Part shown: positions 52,206 to 60,175 of the stretch, piece after piece
How the letters are laid out: each line of letters begins with the position of its first letter
Numbering within the stretch: position 1 is the stretch's first letter
DNA from: Anaeromyxobacter paludicola
Lineage (GTDB): Bacteria > Myxococcota > Myxococcia > Myxococcales > Anaeromyxobacteraceae
Assembly: GCF_023169965.1 (NCBI RefSeq)
Contig: NZ_AP025592.1
Coordinates: 4,362,001-4,426,000 of the forward strand
Direction of reading: 5' to 3'
Length of the DNA: 64,000 nt
Notes under the pieces: model-generated
Database searches by the model: none
Told to the model about the DNA's origin: nothing
Seen by the model: the letters and a program-made list of their open reading frames with translations, nothing else
Program-made: the position numbers and the translations under genes

Positions 52206-53426
52206 TCACCGCCACCGCACCGTCCACATGTAGCGACCGTAGGTCCCCGGCGGCTCGAGCCGCCCGTCGAAGAGCGGCGAGAACCAGAGGAAGAGGGCGG
52301 CGCACGCTGCGACGAGCGCGACCGCCGCGGGCCGCGCCGCGCGCGCCGGGGCGAGCCGCAGGAGGGCCCAGACCACCGCCGGCCCGAGCCAGAGCGAGGC
52401 CGGGTAGAAGTAGTAGAAGATCTGCATCCGCGGGAGCGCCGCCCAGAAGAGGAGCTGCCCCCAGTAGAGCAGCGCGAGCTGCCGCTCCGCCCGGCTCGCG
52501 CGGCGCGATAGCGCGCGCAGCCCGAGCCAGAGCGTCGCCGGCAGCGCCAGGGCGAAGAGGAGCGGGTTCCCGCCTCCCCAGACGTACCGCTCGCCGCCCG
52601 CCACCCGCTGGAAGTGGTACCAGGCCGGGCGCAGCAGCGTGGGCCACTGCCAGAAGCGCGAGTGGTAGGGGTGCGTCGAGAGGTCCACCCGGCTGAAGCC
52701 CTCCAGCATCTTCAGCTGGTAGGCGGGGATGCCGGAGAGCGGCGTGGCGTCCTTCGCGAGCAGGGCGAGCGGGGCGAAGGGGAGGGCGTAGGCGAGGACC
52801 GCCAGCGCGACCCCGGCGACGCGGCGGCGGAGCGGCCAGGGCGACCAGAGCGCCGCGAGCGCGCAGAGCGGCGCCGCCGACCACTTCGACGCCATGGCGA
52901 GCCCGAGGAGCGCCCAGCCCACCCAGGGCGAGGCGCCGTCGCCGCCGCGGCGCACCCGGCGGAGCCCGGCCAGCGCGAAGGCCGCCGAGAAGGGCTCGAG
53001 CATCGCCGTCCGGCTCTGGACGAACCAGAGGAAGTTCAGCCCGGTGAGCCAGACCGCCGCCTCCGCCGCCCAGCCCGCGAAGCCGAGGTCGCGCAGGAGC
53101 CCGCCGACCGAGAGGAGCGCCCAGAGCCCAAAGGCGAAGGCGACGACGCGGAAGGCGGCCGGCTCCGAGGCGAGGTGCAGCGCCTCGAGGAGCCGCGCGC
53201 CGAGCCCGAGCAGCCACTTGCCGAGCGGCGGGTGCTCCCAGTTGAGGTCGCCGGCGAGCCGGGCGAGGGCCCTCGCCGCGGGGACGTAATGGGTCTCGTC
53301 GAAGACGAGGTCCGCGGGCTCCCCCGCGTGCGCCAGGAAGAGGGCCCCGAAGGCGAGGGCGGCCGCGAGCGGGCCCGCGGCGCGGCGGAGCGCGGAGGGG
53401 GCGGCGGGGGGCGGGCTCGGGGGCAT
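52206..53426 (-). CDS. PMT-type membrane glycosyltransferase
   Basis: The 406-residue protein has about 10 hydrophobic helices. The first periplasmic loop carries LVFDETHYVPAARALARLAG, the Asp-Glu motif of dolichyl-phosphate-mannose mannosyltransferase (PMT/GT39) enzymes, and NWEHPPLGKWLLGLGARLLE, where the HPPLGK motif is also typical. Such enzymes move a sugar from a polyprenyl-phosphate carrier to protein or lipid. The substrate is unknown. It converges with the DUF3501 gene with only five bases between them. Confidence 0.87.
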   Translation of the reverse strand: MPPSPPPAAPSALRRAAGPLAAALAFGALFLAHAGEPADLVFDETHYVPAARALARLAGDLNWEHPPLGKWLLGLGARLLEALHLASEPAAFRVVAFAFGLWALLSVGGLLRDLGFAGWAAEAAVWLTGLNFLWFVQSRTAMLEPFSAAFALAGLRRVRRGGDGASPWVGWALLGLAMASKWSAAPLCALAALWSPWPLRRRVAGVALAVLAYALPFAPLALLAKDATPLSGIPAYQLKMLEGFSRVDLSTHPYHSRFWQWPTLLRPAWYHFQRVAGGERYVWGGGNPLLFALALPATLWLGLRALSRRASRAERQLALLYWGQLLFWAALPRMQIFYYFYPASLWLGPAVVWALLRLAPARAARPAAVALVAACAALFLWFSPLFDGRLEPPGTYGRYMWTVRWR

Positions 53427-53486
53427 GTGCCCACGAGTGTACGCGGGCGGGCGGGGCGGCGCCCGGGCGCGTTACATTGGCCGGGC

Positions 53487-54587
53487 ATGCCGACCTTCCG
53501 CTACGCCAACCCCCCCGTGATCCACTGGGGCCCGGGCTGCGTCGCGGCCGGGCTCCCCGGAGAGCTCGGCCGCCTCGGCGCCGGGCGCGTCCTCCTCGTC
53601 ACCACCCGGAGCGCGGTCGCCGACCCCGCCCTGGCCCCCGCCGTCGAGGCGATCCTGGGCGAGCGGCTCGCGGGGCGGGCGGTGGTGGGGCAGCACGCGC
53701 CGGTGGGCGAGGTGATGGCCGCGGCCGAGGCGGCGCGGGACCTCCGGGCGGACGCGCTCGTGTCGCTCGGCGGCGGCTCGCCGGTGGACGCCGCCAAGGC
53801 GGTGGCCTTCTCGCTCGCGACCGGGCTCGACCTGCGCGCGCCCGACGCGCCGGCCCGCGCCCGCGAGGCCACCGTCGGGCCGGTGCTCCCGCACCTCGCC
53901 CTGCCCACCACGCTCTCGGTGGCCGAGCTCTCCTCCAGCGCCGGCTTCAGCGCGGAGGGGACGCGCGAGAAGGTGGGCGTCTCGGCCCCGGCGCTCTGCC
54001 CGGCGGCGGTGCTCTACGACGCCCGGCTGGCGGTCCGGACGCCCGTGCCGCTCTGGCTGTCCACCGGAGTCCGCGCCGTGGACCACGCCGCCGAGACCCT
54101 CCTCGCCGAGGGCGAGCACCCGCTGCCCGACGCGGCGGCGCTCGACGGCCTGCGGCGGCTCGCGGCGGCCCTGCCCGCGGTGCGCGCGCGGCCGGGCGAC
54201 GAGGCGGCCCGCACCGAGTGCCAGCTGGGCGCGTGGCTCACCTACCTCCTGCCCGGGCCGGCCGCCCGCGGGCTCTCCCACACCCTCGGCAAGCGGCTCG
54301 GCTCGCGCCACGGCATCCCGCACGGCGTGACCTCCTGCCTGCTCCTGCCGCACGTGCTCCGCTACCTCGCCCCGCGCGCGCCCGGGCCGCTGGCGCGGAT
54401 CGCCGCCGCCCTCGGCGCGCCCGACGCCGCGGGCGGGGTGGCGGCGCTCCTCGACCGGCTCGGCGTGCCGCGGCGGCTCTCGGAGTTCGGCCTCTCCGAC
54501 GCCGACCTGGTCGAGGCCGCGCGGCCGCTCGCCACGGCGGCCCTCCCGCTCGAGGACCTCGTGGGGATCCTGAGGGCGGCCTCGTGA
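53487..54587 (+). CDS. Iron-containing alcohol dehydrogenase family protein
   Basis: The 366-residue protein has the NAD-binding motif LGGGSPVDAAKAVAF and PVLPHLALPTTLSVAELSSS. The metal ligands appear as GVRAVDHAAETLLA (Asp, His) and GLSHTLGKRL...RHGIPHGVTSCLLLP (His, His), as in maleylacetate reductase and group III alcohol dehydrogenases. It should oxidise or reduce an alcohol, glycerol or maleylacetate with NAD(P)H. The start has MPTFRYANPPVIHWGPG, matching the family opening. The neighbour genes give no pathway clue. Confidence 0.88.
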   Translation: MPTFRYANPPVIHWGPGCVAAGLPGELGRLGAGRVLLVTTRSAVADPALAPAVEAILGERLAGRAVVGQHAPVGEVMAAAEAARDLRADALVSLGGGSPVDAAKAVAFSLATGLDLRAPDAPARAREATVGPVLPHLALPTTLSVAELSSSAGFSAEGTREKVGVSAPALCPAAVLYDARLAVRTPVPLWLSTGVRAVDHAAETLLAEGEHPLPDAAALDGLRRLAAALPAVRARPGDEAARTECQLGAWLTYLLPGPAARGLSHTLGKRLGSRHGIPHGVTSCLLLPHVLRYLAPRAPGPLARIAAALGAPDAAGGVAALLDRLGVPRRLSEFGLSDADLVEAARPLATAALPLEDLVGILRAAS

Positions 54588-54610
54588 CGCGCCTGGCCGC
54601 CCCTCCCCAT

Positions 54611-54634
54611 CCCTCCCCGCCCGGGCGGGGAGGG
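54611..54634. repeat. CCCTCCCCGC palindrome, intergenic
   Basis: Perfect 24-bp palindrome (ccctccccgccc / gggcggggaggg) preceded by ctggccgcccctcccc, directly after the alcohol dehydrogenase gene. Same family as the copies inside the RIO kinase gene and at 57945. Confidence 0.8.
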
Positions 54635-54678
54635 GGACCCCGGAGCTCCGCGCGAGCTTCCGCAGCCGCGGGGGCCTG

Positions 54679-54763
54679 GAAGTCCACCCTCTCCCGCGAA
54701 GCGGGGGAGGGCGACCCCCGGCGCTCCTCGAAGTCCACCCTCTCCCGCGAAGCGGGGGAGGGC
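54679..54763. repeat. Two 34-bp direct repeats with CCTCTCCCGC hairpins
   Basis: Copies at 54679-54712 and 54730-54763 are identical (gaagtccaccctctcccgcg, then aagcgggggagggc), 51 bp apart. Each has an inverted repeat (ccctctcccgc / gcgggggaggg). A relative lies near 58036. They fill most of the 190 bp before the sensor kinase gene, which starts 14 bp later. Confidence 0.8.
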
Positions 54764-54777
54764 CGGGGAGGGGGCAC

Positions 54778-56508
54778 GTGACTCGACGACTGCTATCGCT
54801 GCTCGCCCTGACGGTCCTCGCCCTCGCGCCCGGCGCCGCCGCGGCCGCCGCCGACCTGTCGCAGCGCGTGCTCCGCGTCGGCGGCGACCGGGACTACCCG
54901 CCCTACGAGTTCCTCGACGCCGACGGCAAGCCCGCCGGCTACAACGTGGACCTCACCCGGGCCATCGCCGAGGTGATGGGGCTGCGGGTCGAGTTCGAGC
55001 TCGGCGCCTGGTCGGCGGCGCGGCAGTCGCTCCGCGAGGGGCGCATCGACCTCCTGCAGGGCATGTCCTGGTCGGAGGCGCGGGCGCGAGAGTTCGACCT
55101 GTCGCCGCCCCACACCGTCATCTCCCACGCCATCTTCGCCCGGCGCGACGGGCGGGCGGCGCTGTCGCTGGAGGAGCTCCGCGGGCGCTCGGTGGCGGTC
55201 CACCGGGACGGCATCATGGACGAGACGCTCACCGGGATGGGGCTCGGCCAGGAGCTGCGCCGGACCGATACCCCCGCCGACGCGCTGCGGCTGGTGGCGG
55301 CCGGCAAGGCCGACTTCGCCGTGGTGGCCGAGCTGCCCGGGATCTGGCTCACCCGCGCCCTCAAGCTCGACAACGTCGTCCCGGTCGCCCACGACGTCGC
55401 CTCGCAGCGCTACGGCTACGCGGCCCGCCACGGCGACGCCGAGCTCATGGCCCGCGTCGTCGAGGGGCTCGCCATCGTGAAGAAGACCGGCCGGTACGAC
55501 GCCATCCGGCAGAAGTGGCTGGGGGTGCTCGAGCAGGGTCGGCCGAGCTGGGCCGAGTACGCCAGGTACGGCGCCGTGCTGCTCCTGCCGGTGGTGGTGG
55601 TGCTCGGCGGCACCGTCGTCTGGACCCGCTCGCTGCAGCACGAGGTGGCGCAGCGGACCGCGCTCCTCGCCCGCGAGGTGGCGGAGCGGCAGCAGGCGGT
55701 GGAGCAGCTGCGGCTCAACCAGGCGCAGCTGGTGCAGGCCGACAAGATGGCGGCGCTCGGCGTGCTGGTCTCGGGCGTGGCCCACGAGATCAACAACCCG
55801 AACGGCTACCTCCTCCTCAACCTGCCGGTGCTGAAGGACGTGGTCCTCGACGCGGTGGAGCCGCTCGAGGAGCGCTACCGCGCCGAGGGTGACTTCCGGG
55901 TGGGCGGCCTGCGCTGGTCCCGGCTGCGGGAGGAGCTCCCGGAGATGCTCGGCGAGATGATCGAGGGCTCGCGGCGCATCAAGCGGATCGTCGAGGACCT
56001 GAAGGACTTCGCCCGCCAGGAGGACGCGCCGCGGCTCGCGCCGCTCGAGCTCAACGGCGTGGTCGCGGCGGCGCTGCGGCTCGTCGGCAACTCGATCAAG
56101 GGGGCGACGCGCCACTTCGAGGTGTCGTACGCGGACGGGCTGCCGCGGGTGCGCGGCAACGCCCAGCGGCTCGAGCAGGTGGTGGTGAACCTGGTGCTGA
56201 ACGCCTGCCAGTCGCTCCCGGACCCCGGCCGCGCCGTGCGCGTCAGCACGCGCCACGACCCGCGGGAGCGCGCGGTCCTGCTGGTGGTCGAGGACGAGGG
56301 CGTGGGCATCCCTCCCGAGCACCTGTCCCGCCTGACCGATCCCTTCTTCACCACCAAGCGGGAGAGCGGTGGCACCGGCCTCGGGCTCTCGGTATCCTCG
56401 GGCATCGTGACCGAGCACGGCGGCACCCTGCGGTTCAGCTCGCGCGAGGGCGCCGGCACCACCGCGGTGGTCTCGCTCCCGGTCGCGGCCGAGGAGGGGG
56501 CGGCGTGA
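54778..56508 (+). CDS. Sensor histidine kinase with periplasmic SBP domain
   Basis: The 576-residue protein starts at GTG 54778. After a signal/membrane N-terminus, residues 30-250 are an SBP_bac_3-type periplasmic binding domain (RVGGDRDYPPYEFLDADGKP, FAVVAELPGIWLTRAL, YDAIRQKWLGVLEQG). A membrane helix (VLLLPVVVVLGGTVV, about 265-280) and coiled linker follow. The kinase core has ALGVLVSGVAHEINNPNGYL (phospho-accepting His), VNLVLNACQSLPDP (N box), EDEGVGIPPEHL (G1) and GGTGLGLSVSSGIV (G2). It should sense a periplasmic ligand, possibly a C4-dicarboxylate, and phosphorylate the overlapping NtrC-type regulator. Confidence 0.93.
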   Translation: MTRRLLSLLALTVLALAPGAAAAAADLSQRVLRVGGDRDYPPYEFLDADGKPAGYNVDLTRAIAEVMGLRVEFELGAWSAARQSLREGRIDLLQGMSWSEARAREFDLSPPHTVISHAIFARRDGRAALSLEELRGRSVAVHRDGIMDETLTGMGLGQELRRTDTPADALRLVAAGKADFAVVAELPGIWLTRALKLDNVVPVAHDVASQRYGYAARHGDAELMARVVEGLAIVKKTGRYDAIRQKWLGVLEQGRPSWAEYARYGAVLLLPVVVVLGGTVVWTRSLQHEVAQRTALLAREVAERQQAVEQLRLNQAQLVQADKMAALGVLVSGVAHEINNPNGYLLLNLPVLKDVVLDAVEPLEERYRAEGDFRVGGLRWSRLREELPEMLGEMIEGSRRIKRIVEDLKDFARQEDAPRLAPLELNGVVAAALRLVGNSIKGATRHFEVSYADGLPRVRGNAQRLEQVVVNLVLNACQSLPDPGRAVRVSTRHDPRERAVLLVVEDEGVGIPPEHLSRLTDPFFTTKRESGGTGLGLSVSSGIVTEHGGTLRFSSREGAGTTAVVSLPVAAEEGAA

Positions 56509-57908
56509 GCGGGCGCTACCCGTCCTTCGCGATCGTGGCCGTGGACGACGAGCCGGCCTGGCTGCGCTCGCTCTCGCTGGTGCTGGAGCGGGCCGGGATC
56601 GACCACCTCGTGCCGTGCCAGGACGCCCGCGAGCTCCCGGCCCTCCTCGCCCGGGAGGACGTGGGGCTCGTGCTCCTCGACCTCAACATGCCCCACCTCT
56701 CCGGCGAGGAGGTGCTGGCGCGGGTCGCCGCCGAGCACCCCGGCGTGGCGGTGATCGTCGTCTCCGGGATGAACCAGGTCGAGACCGCCGTCCGCTGCGT
56801 CAAGCTCGGCGCCTTCGACTACTTCGTGAAGACGGCGGAGGAGGACCGGCTCGTCGGCGGGGTGCTGCGCGCGGTGCGCATGCTCGAGCTCGAGCGCGAG
56901 AACCGCGACATGGCGAGCCGGGTGCTCTCGGGGACGGTGGCGCGCCCGGAGGCCTTCGCCGGCATCGTCACCCGGGATCGGGCGATGCTCTCGATCTTCT
57001 CCTACCTCGAGGCGGTGGCGCCGAGCCCGCAGCCGCTCCTGGTGCTGGGCGAGAGCGGGGTGGGGAAGGAGCTCTTCGCCCGCGCCGCCCACGCCCTCTC
57101 CGGCAGGCCGGGGCCGCTCGTGGCCGTGAACGCGGCCGGGCTCGACGAGGCGATGTTCGCGGACACGCTCTTCGGCCACGCGCGCGGCGCCTTCACGGGC
57201 GCCGACCAGGCGCGGCGGGGGATGATCGAGGAGGCGGCGGACGGCACGCTCTTCCTCGACGAGATCGGCGACCTCGGCACCGGCTCGCAGGTGAAGCTGC
57301 TGCGCCTCCTGCAGGAGGGCGAGTACTTCCCGCTCGGCAGCGACCGGCCGCGGCGGCTGCAGGCGCGCGTGATCGTGGCGACCCACCAGGACCTGGCCGC
57401 GCGCCAGGCGGCCGGCACCTTCCGGCGCGACCTCTACTACCGGCTCTGCACGCACCAGGTGCGCATCCCGCCGCTGCGCGAGCGCAAGGGCGACCTCCCG
57501 CTGCTGCTCGACCACTTCCTCGAGGAGACCGCGCGCGAGCTCGGCAAGAAGCGGCCGACCGCGCCCAGGGAGCTCGTGGCGCTCCTCGGCACCTACGCCT
57601 TCCCCGGGAACGTGCGCGAGCTGCGGGCGATGGTGGCCGACGCGGTCAGCCTGCACCGCGAGAAGGTGCTCTCGATGGACGCCTTCGTGGCCGCCATCGA
57701 GCGCGGCGGCGGGGCGGCGTCGCCGGGCGCGGCGCCGGCCGCCAACCCGTTCGCCCCGGTGGAGCAGCTCCCCACCATCCACGACGCGGTCGAGCTGCTG
57801 GTCCAGGAGGCGCTCTCGCGGGCCGGGGGGAACCAGACCCTGGCCGCCCGGCTGCTCGGGATCACGCAGTCGGCGCTCAGCAAGCGGCTCAAGGCGGCGC
57901 GGGGCTGA
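56505..57908 (+). CDS. Sigma-54-dependent response regulator (NtrC family)
   Basis: The 467-residue protein from GTG 56505 overlaps the kinase stop (GTGA). The receiver domain (1-125) has VDDEPAWL and LLDLNMPHLSG with the phospho-accepting Asp. The AAA+ domain (about 145-375) has Walker A GESGVGKELFARAAH, the sigma-54 contact loop ARGAFTGADQ, and Walker B GTLFLDEIGDLG with GNVRELRAMV. A Fis-type helix-turn-helix ends the protein (AGGNQTLAARLLGITQSALS). It is the likely activator of the sigma-54 promoter at 58214 before the Dcu carrier gene, since tandem palindromes lie in front of that gene. Confidence 0.95.
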   Translation: MSGRYPSFAIVAVDDEPAWLRSLSLVLERAGIDHLVPCQDARELPALLAREDVGLVLLDLNMPHLSGEEVLARVAAEHPGVAVIVVSGMNQVETAVRCVKLGAFDYFVKTAEEDRLVGGVLRAVRMLELERENRDMASRVLSGTVARPEAFAGIVTRDRAMLSIFSYLEAVAPSPQPLLVLGESGVGKELFARAAHALSGRPGPLVAVNAAGLDEAMFADTLFGHARGAFTGADQARRGMIEEAADGTLFLDEIGDLGTGSQVKLLRLLQEGEYFPLGSDRPRRLQARVIVATHQDLAARQAAGTFRRDLYYRLCTHQVRIPPLRERKGDLPLLLDHFLEETARELGKKRPTAPRELVALLGTYAFPGNVRELRAMVADAVSLHREKVLSMDAFVAAIERGGGAASPGAAPAANPFAPVEQLPTIHDAVELLVQEALSRAGGNQTLAARLLGITQSALSKRLKAARG

Positions 57909-57944
57909 GGGCGGCCTCGGGCGCTCCTGGCCGCCCCTCCCCAT

Positions 57945-57967
57945 CCCTCCCCGCCCGGCGGGGAGGG
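57945..57967. repeat. CCCTCCCCGC palindrome, intergenic
   Basis: Arms ccctccccgcc and ggcggggaggg, preceded by ctggccgcccctcccc, just after the response regulator gene. Same family as at 54611 and inside the RIO kinase gene. Confidence 0.8.
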
Positions 57968-58087
57968 AGCCACCCCAGGTGACCTCTTCCCCTCTCCCGC
58001 TCGGGAGCACGTCCCGCGGGTAGCGCCGCGTCGTTCCCCTCTCCCGCGGAGCGGGGGAGGGTGAGGGAGGGGGTGGGACTCGCTGGG

Positions 58088-58136
58088 CCATGAGGAAAGT
58101 CATGGCCCCTCCGCCGAGCCATGAGCGCGCTCATGC
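58088..58136. promoter_or_regulatory. Tandem CCATGA-N6-TCATG operators (likely activator sites)
   Basis: Two palindromes share the half-site CCATGA and TCATG: one at 58088-58105 (spacer ggaaag) and one at 58119-58136 (spacer gcgcgc). Their centres are 31 bp apart, close to three DNA turns. They lie about 100-150 bp before the predicted sigma-54 start site, as enhancer sites for NtrC-type activators do. Confidence 0.75.
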
Positions 58137-58213
58137 CCCTTCGCCGCCGCGCCGGGCCCGCTCGAGCGGGGAAAGCGCAGCCCCGGCGCGGGCTTTCGCC
58201 GCCCGGCCCGCTC

Positions 58214-58229
58214 CGGCATCCCGCTTGCT
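58214..58229 (+). promoter_or_regulatory. Sigma-54 (-24/-12) promoter of the Dcu carrier gene
   Basis: cGGCAtcccgcTTGCt has GG and GC separated by exactly ten bases and matches the TGGCAC-N5-TTGCW consensus at eight of ten main positions. Transcription would start about 12 bases downstream, 38 bp before the ATG at 58278. Confidence 0.82.
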
Positions 58230-58277
58230 CCTGGGGAGGTGCGCGCCGGGCCCGGTCCCAGCGCACGGAGGCTCACC

Positions 58278-59633
58278 ATGTTGATGTTCTGGATCCAGTT
58301 CTTCCTCGTGCTCGGGGCCATCCTCCTCGGCATCCGCCGCGGCGGCGTGGCGCTCGGCCTCATCGGCGGCCTCGGCGTCGCCGTGCTCGTGATGGGCTTC
58401 CGCGCCGCGCCCTCCGAGCCGCCGGTCGCGGTGATGCTCATCATCCTCGCGGTGGTGACCGCCTCGGCCACGCTGCAGGTGGCGGGCGGCCTCGACTACC
58501 TCGTCCAGCTCGCCGAGAAGCTGCTGCGCGCCCACCCCAAGTACGTCACGATCCTCGCGCCGCTCTGCACCTTCTTCCTCACCGTCTGCGTCGGCACCGG
58601 GCACGCCGTCTACGCGCTCCTGCCGGTGATCGCCGACGTGGCCCTGCGGACCAAGACCCGCCCCGAGCGCCCCATGGCCGTCTCGAGCGTGGCCTCGCAG
58701 ATGGGCATCACCGCGAGCCCGGTGGCGGCCGCCGTGACCACCTTCCTCGGCTACTCGGCGAAGATGGGCACCCCGGTCACCATCTACGACATCATCAAGA
58801 TCACGCTCCCGGCCGGCGTCGTCGGCGTGCTCGCCGCGGCGGCCTGGAGCCTCAACCGCGGGCGCGACCTCTACTCCGACCCCGAGTTCCTGGCGCGCCT
58901 GGAGGACCCGAAGTTCAAGGAGGCGCTCGACGTCTCCGTCACCACCCTCGACAAGAAGCTCCCCCGCACCGCCAAGCCGTCGGTGGCGCTCTTCTTCTCC
59001 GGCGTGCTCGTCATCGTGCTCATCGCGCTCCGCGACACCGCGGTGAACGCCGGCTACCACCTCCCGAACATCCTCCCGCTCGTCGGCGGCAAGCCGGTGC
59101 CGATGACCACGGTGGTGCAGTTCGTGATGCTCTCCTTCGGCGCCTTCATCCTCTTCGCCGGGAACATCAAGGCGGCGGACATCGCCAAGTCGAGCGTCTT
59201 CACGGCCGGCATGATCGCGGTGGTCTCGATCTTCGGCATCGCCTGGATGAGCGACACCTTCGTGAGCGCCAACAAGGGCTTCCTGGTGGAGAAGATCGGG
59301 CGGATGGTGCAGTTCGCCCCCTGGACCTTCGCGGTGGCGATGTTCTGCGTCTCCGCCTTCGTGAAGAGCCAGGCGGCGACGCTGACGGTGATGATCCCGT
59401 TCGGCATCGCGCTCAAGCTGCCGGCGACCCTGATGCTGGGGCTCATGCCGGCGAGCTACGCCTACTTCTTCTTCGCCTTCTACCCGAGCGATCTCGCCGC
59501 CATCAACATGGACCGGAGCGGCACCACGCGCATCGGCAAGTACCTGCTCAACCACAGCTTCATGATGCCGGGCCTCATCGGCGTGAGCGTCTCGACGGTG
59601 GTGGCGTACCTGCTCTCGCGCGTCGCCTTCTAG
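58278..59633 (+). CDS. Anaerobic C4-dicarboxylate transporter, DcuA/DcuB family
   Basis: The 451-residue membrane protein from ATG 58278 (ACGGAGG six bases upstream) follows E. coli DcuB along its length: GIRRGGVALGLIGGLGVAVL, PPVAVMLIILAVVTASATLQ, GGLDYLVQLAEKLLRAHPKY, CVGTGHAVYALLPVIADVAL, RPERPMAVSSVASQMGITAS, LDKKLP, and YPSDLAAINMDRSGTTRIGK near the end. Dcu carriers import fumarate, malate, succinate or aspartate, often in exchange for succinate, during anaerobic growth. The gene has its own sigma-54 promoter and tandem operators, and the two-component system lies directly upstream. An in-frame GTG at 58239 has no good ribosome site. Confidence 0.95.
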   Translation: MLMFWIQFFLVLGAILLGIRRGGVALGLIGGLGVAVLVMGFRAAPSEPPVAVMLIILAVVTASATLQVAGGLDYLVQLAEKLLRAHPKYVTILAPLCTFFLTVCVGTGHAVYALLPVIADVALRTKTRPERPMAVSSVASQMGITASPVAAAVTTFLGYSAKMGTPVTIYDIIKITLPAGVVGVLAAAAWSLNRGRDLYSDPEFLARLEDPKFKEALDVSVTTLDKKLPRTAKPSVALFFSGVLVIVLIALRDTAVNAGYHLPNILPLVGGKPVPMTTVVQFVMLSFGAFILFAGNIKAADIAKSSVFTAGMIAVVSIFGIAWMSDTFVSANKGFLVEKIGRMVQFAPWTFAVAMFCVSAFVKSQAATLTVMIPFGIALKLPATLMLGLMPASYAYFFFAFYPSDLAAINMDRSGTTRIGKYLLNHSFMMPGLIGVSVSTVVAYLLSRVAF

Positions 59634-59845
59634 CGGGCGAGGCCGGTCCGGGAGCGGGGCGCGCGGCCGGGCGGCCGGCGCCCCGCTCGAGCTCCGGGCG
59701 CCGGCAGCGCCAGGCCGGGTGGGTGCCCTGGGGGCCTCTGAGCGTGACGTCCCTCGACTCCCCGTTGGGTTGCGAAGCGCAGGCCCGGGGCTCATCGTCC
59801 TTCTGGCGCGGCGAGTAGGCGAGCCGTCGCGGGGGGGCGGGGGAG

Positions 59846-60175
59846 ATGCTGCAGGCGCGGTTCGAGGAGAGGCAGGGCGCGCTCCTGGTCACGCCGGAGG
59901 TCCCGGCGCTGGACGCCGAGGCCGCTCCCGGTCTGCGGGAGCTGGTCGGGGAGCGGGCGCGGGGGCGCGCGCTGGTGGTGATGTCGCTCGACCGCGTCTC
60001 CGAGGTGGACTCCTCCGGGCTGGCGGGGCTGGTCGCGGTGTGGAAGCGCATGGCCCCGGGGGGCGAGCTGCGGCTCGCCGCCGTGCCGCCGCGCGTCCGG
60101 GCCGTGCTGCACGCCACCCACCTCGACGAGGTCTTCCCGCTCTTCGAGGACGCCGCCGCCGCCCTCCCCCGATGA
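59846..60175 (+). CDS. STAS-domain protein
   Basis: The 109-residue protein (MLQARFEERQGALLVTPEVP) has the STAS anti-sigma-antagonist fold with VVMSLDRVSEVDSSGLAGLV, where the serine in DSSGL is the usual phosphorylation site, then RLAAVPPRVRAVLHATHLDE. Its ATGA overlap with the GT2 gene ties it to polysaccharide synthesis. It may be a regulatory partner of the synthase or of a separate kinase/anti-sigma. No anti-sigma gene is adjacent in the window. Confidence 0.88.
   Translation: MLQARFEERQGALLVTPEVPALDAEAAPGLRELVGERARGRALVVMSLDRVSEVDSSGLAGLVAVWKRMAPGGELRLAAVPPRVRAVLHATHLDEVFPLFEDAAAALPR

Larger units (their letters stand above)
57909..58277. other. Regulatory intergenic region before the Dcu carrier
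   Basis: The 369 bp contain two repeat-family palindromes (57945-57967 and one near 58036), two matching operator palindromes (58088-58136), a GC-rich inverted stretch (58166-58205) and a sigma-54 promoter (58214). No gene is present. Confidence 0.8.
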
